Below, piece by piece: positions 6,399-6,590 of a DNA stretch of 6,590 bases; the first letter of the stretch is position 1, and every line of letters starts with the position of its first letter. The notes under the pieces are model-generated. The model ran no database searches. It had not been told where the DNA came from and saw only the letters and a list, made by a program, of their open reading frames with translations. Origin of the DNA: Candidatus Hydrogenedentota bacterium (GTDB lineage Bacteria; Hydrogenedentota; Hydrogenedentia; Hydrogenedentales; SLHB01); the NCBI GenBank assembly GCA_022706165.1, contig JAKJDA010000173.1, positions 1-6,590 on the forward strand. Reading direction: 5' to 3'. A program made the position numbers and the translations under genes.

Positions 6399-6404
6399 CT
6401 CCTT
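6399..6404 (-). promoter_or_regulatory. Ribosome binding site deciding the GTG start of the MCE gene
   Basis: On the minus strand AAGGAG lies 7 nt before the GTG at 6391, just after the stop codon of the ATPase gene (6407-6409). This supports the unusual GTG as the true start. Confidence 0.65.
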
Positions 6405-6406
6405 CC

Positions 6407-6590
6407 CTAAACGTTTCGCTGGGATATGCGATCATCGGCGCGCCGCTCGAAAAACTGACGGACCCGCGCCATATCGGTCCGCTCGGCTTCCTCCAGCGTT
6501 CCGCCAAAAATCACCTGCCCTCGGTCCAGCATCAGAATATGGTCTGCAATCGAGCGGATCGAGTCGAGTTCGTGCGTCACGATCACGAAG
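6407..6590 (-). CDS. ABC transporter ATPase, MlaF-like, C-terminal end only (5' part outside window)
   Basis: Sixty C-terminal residues are visible, read from the right edge to a TAG at 6407-6409. They begin FVIVTHELDSIRSIADHIL, which holds the H-loop histidine of ABC ATPases (VTHE), followed by MLDRGQVIFGGTLEEAE, the usual end of the ATPase core, and a short tail. The VTHELDS form with FVIVTH is typical of the MlaF/MCE-associated ATPase group. The Walker A, Walker B and signature motifs lie outside the window. It couples ATP hydrolysis in the cytoplasm to lipid transport by an MlaE-type permease, presumably encoded further upstream beyond the right edge. It ends 15 nt before the MCE gene, so both are in the same operon. 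Confidence 0.88.
   Translation of the reverse strand, partial: FVIVTHELDSIRSIADHILMLDRGQVIFGGTLEEAERTDMARVRQFFERRADDRISQRNV

Overview
The window is a moderately GC-rich, gene-dense bacterial segment holding eight protein-coding genes, two of them cut by the window edges. I see no RNA gene, mobile element or CRISPR array. The organism is a diderm: the right third encodes an MCE/Mla-type lipid transport operon with a lipoprotein whose +2 residue suits outer-membrane sorting. A non-haem UroD-family protein, a HutC-type GntR regulator, a YdaE-type sugar isomerase and a PAS-PP2C phosphatase together recall PVC-group or Hydrogenedentes-like genomes. That assignment is inference with low confidence.

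Left, plus strand (1-1808): a three-gene sugar cassette. It contains the C-terminal part of a KDPG/KHG aldolase (eda-like), a D-lyxose/D-mannose isomerase of the cupin YdaE family, and a GntR/HutC regulator with a UTRA ligand domain. The genes are 13 nt apart, so they are probably one transcript. The likely theme is feeding an uncommon sugar or sugar acid to central metabolism under control of the last gene.

Middle, plus strand (1809-3602): a 146-nt leader and then a 548-residue stand-alone sensor phosphatase, PAS - LOV-like PAS - coiled coil - SpoIIE/RsbU-type PP2C. All four metal-binding aspartates are present. The second PAS looks like a LOV domain that has lost its photoactive cysteine. 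This gene converges with the minus-strand block over a 32-nt gap containing an 8-bp hairpin and a 10-bp palindrome.

Right, minus strand (3635-6590): reading in the direction of transcription, the end of an MlaF-like ABC ATPase, an MlaD/PqiB-like single-MCE protein, a PqiC-type auxiliary lipoprotein translationally coupled to it by a TGATG overlap, then, after 57 nt with a hairpin, a UroD-superfamily protein. The first three form a lipid-trafficking ABC system across the envelope. The UroD-like gene is probably a separate function.

I did not find a clearly new system. The points most worth a second look are the degenerate LOV sensor in the phosphatase, the non-canonical UroD-family enzyme, and the MCE-operon organisation.
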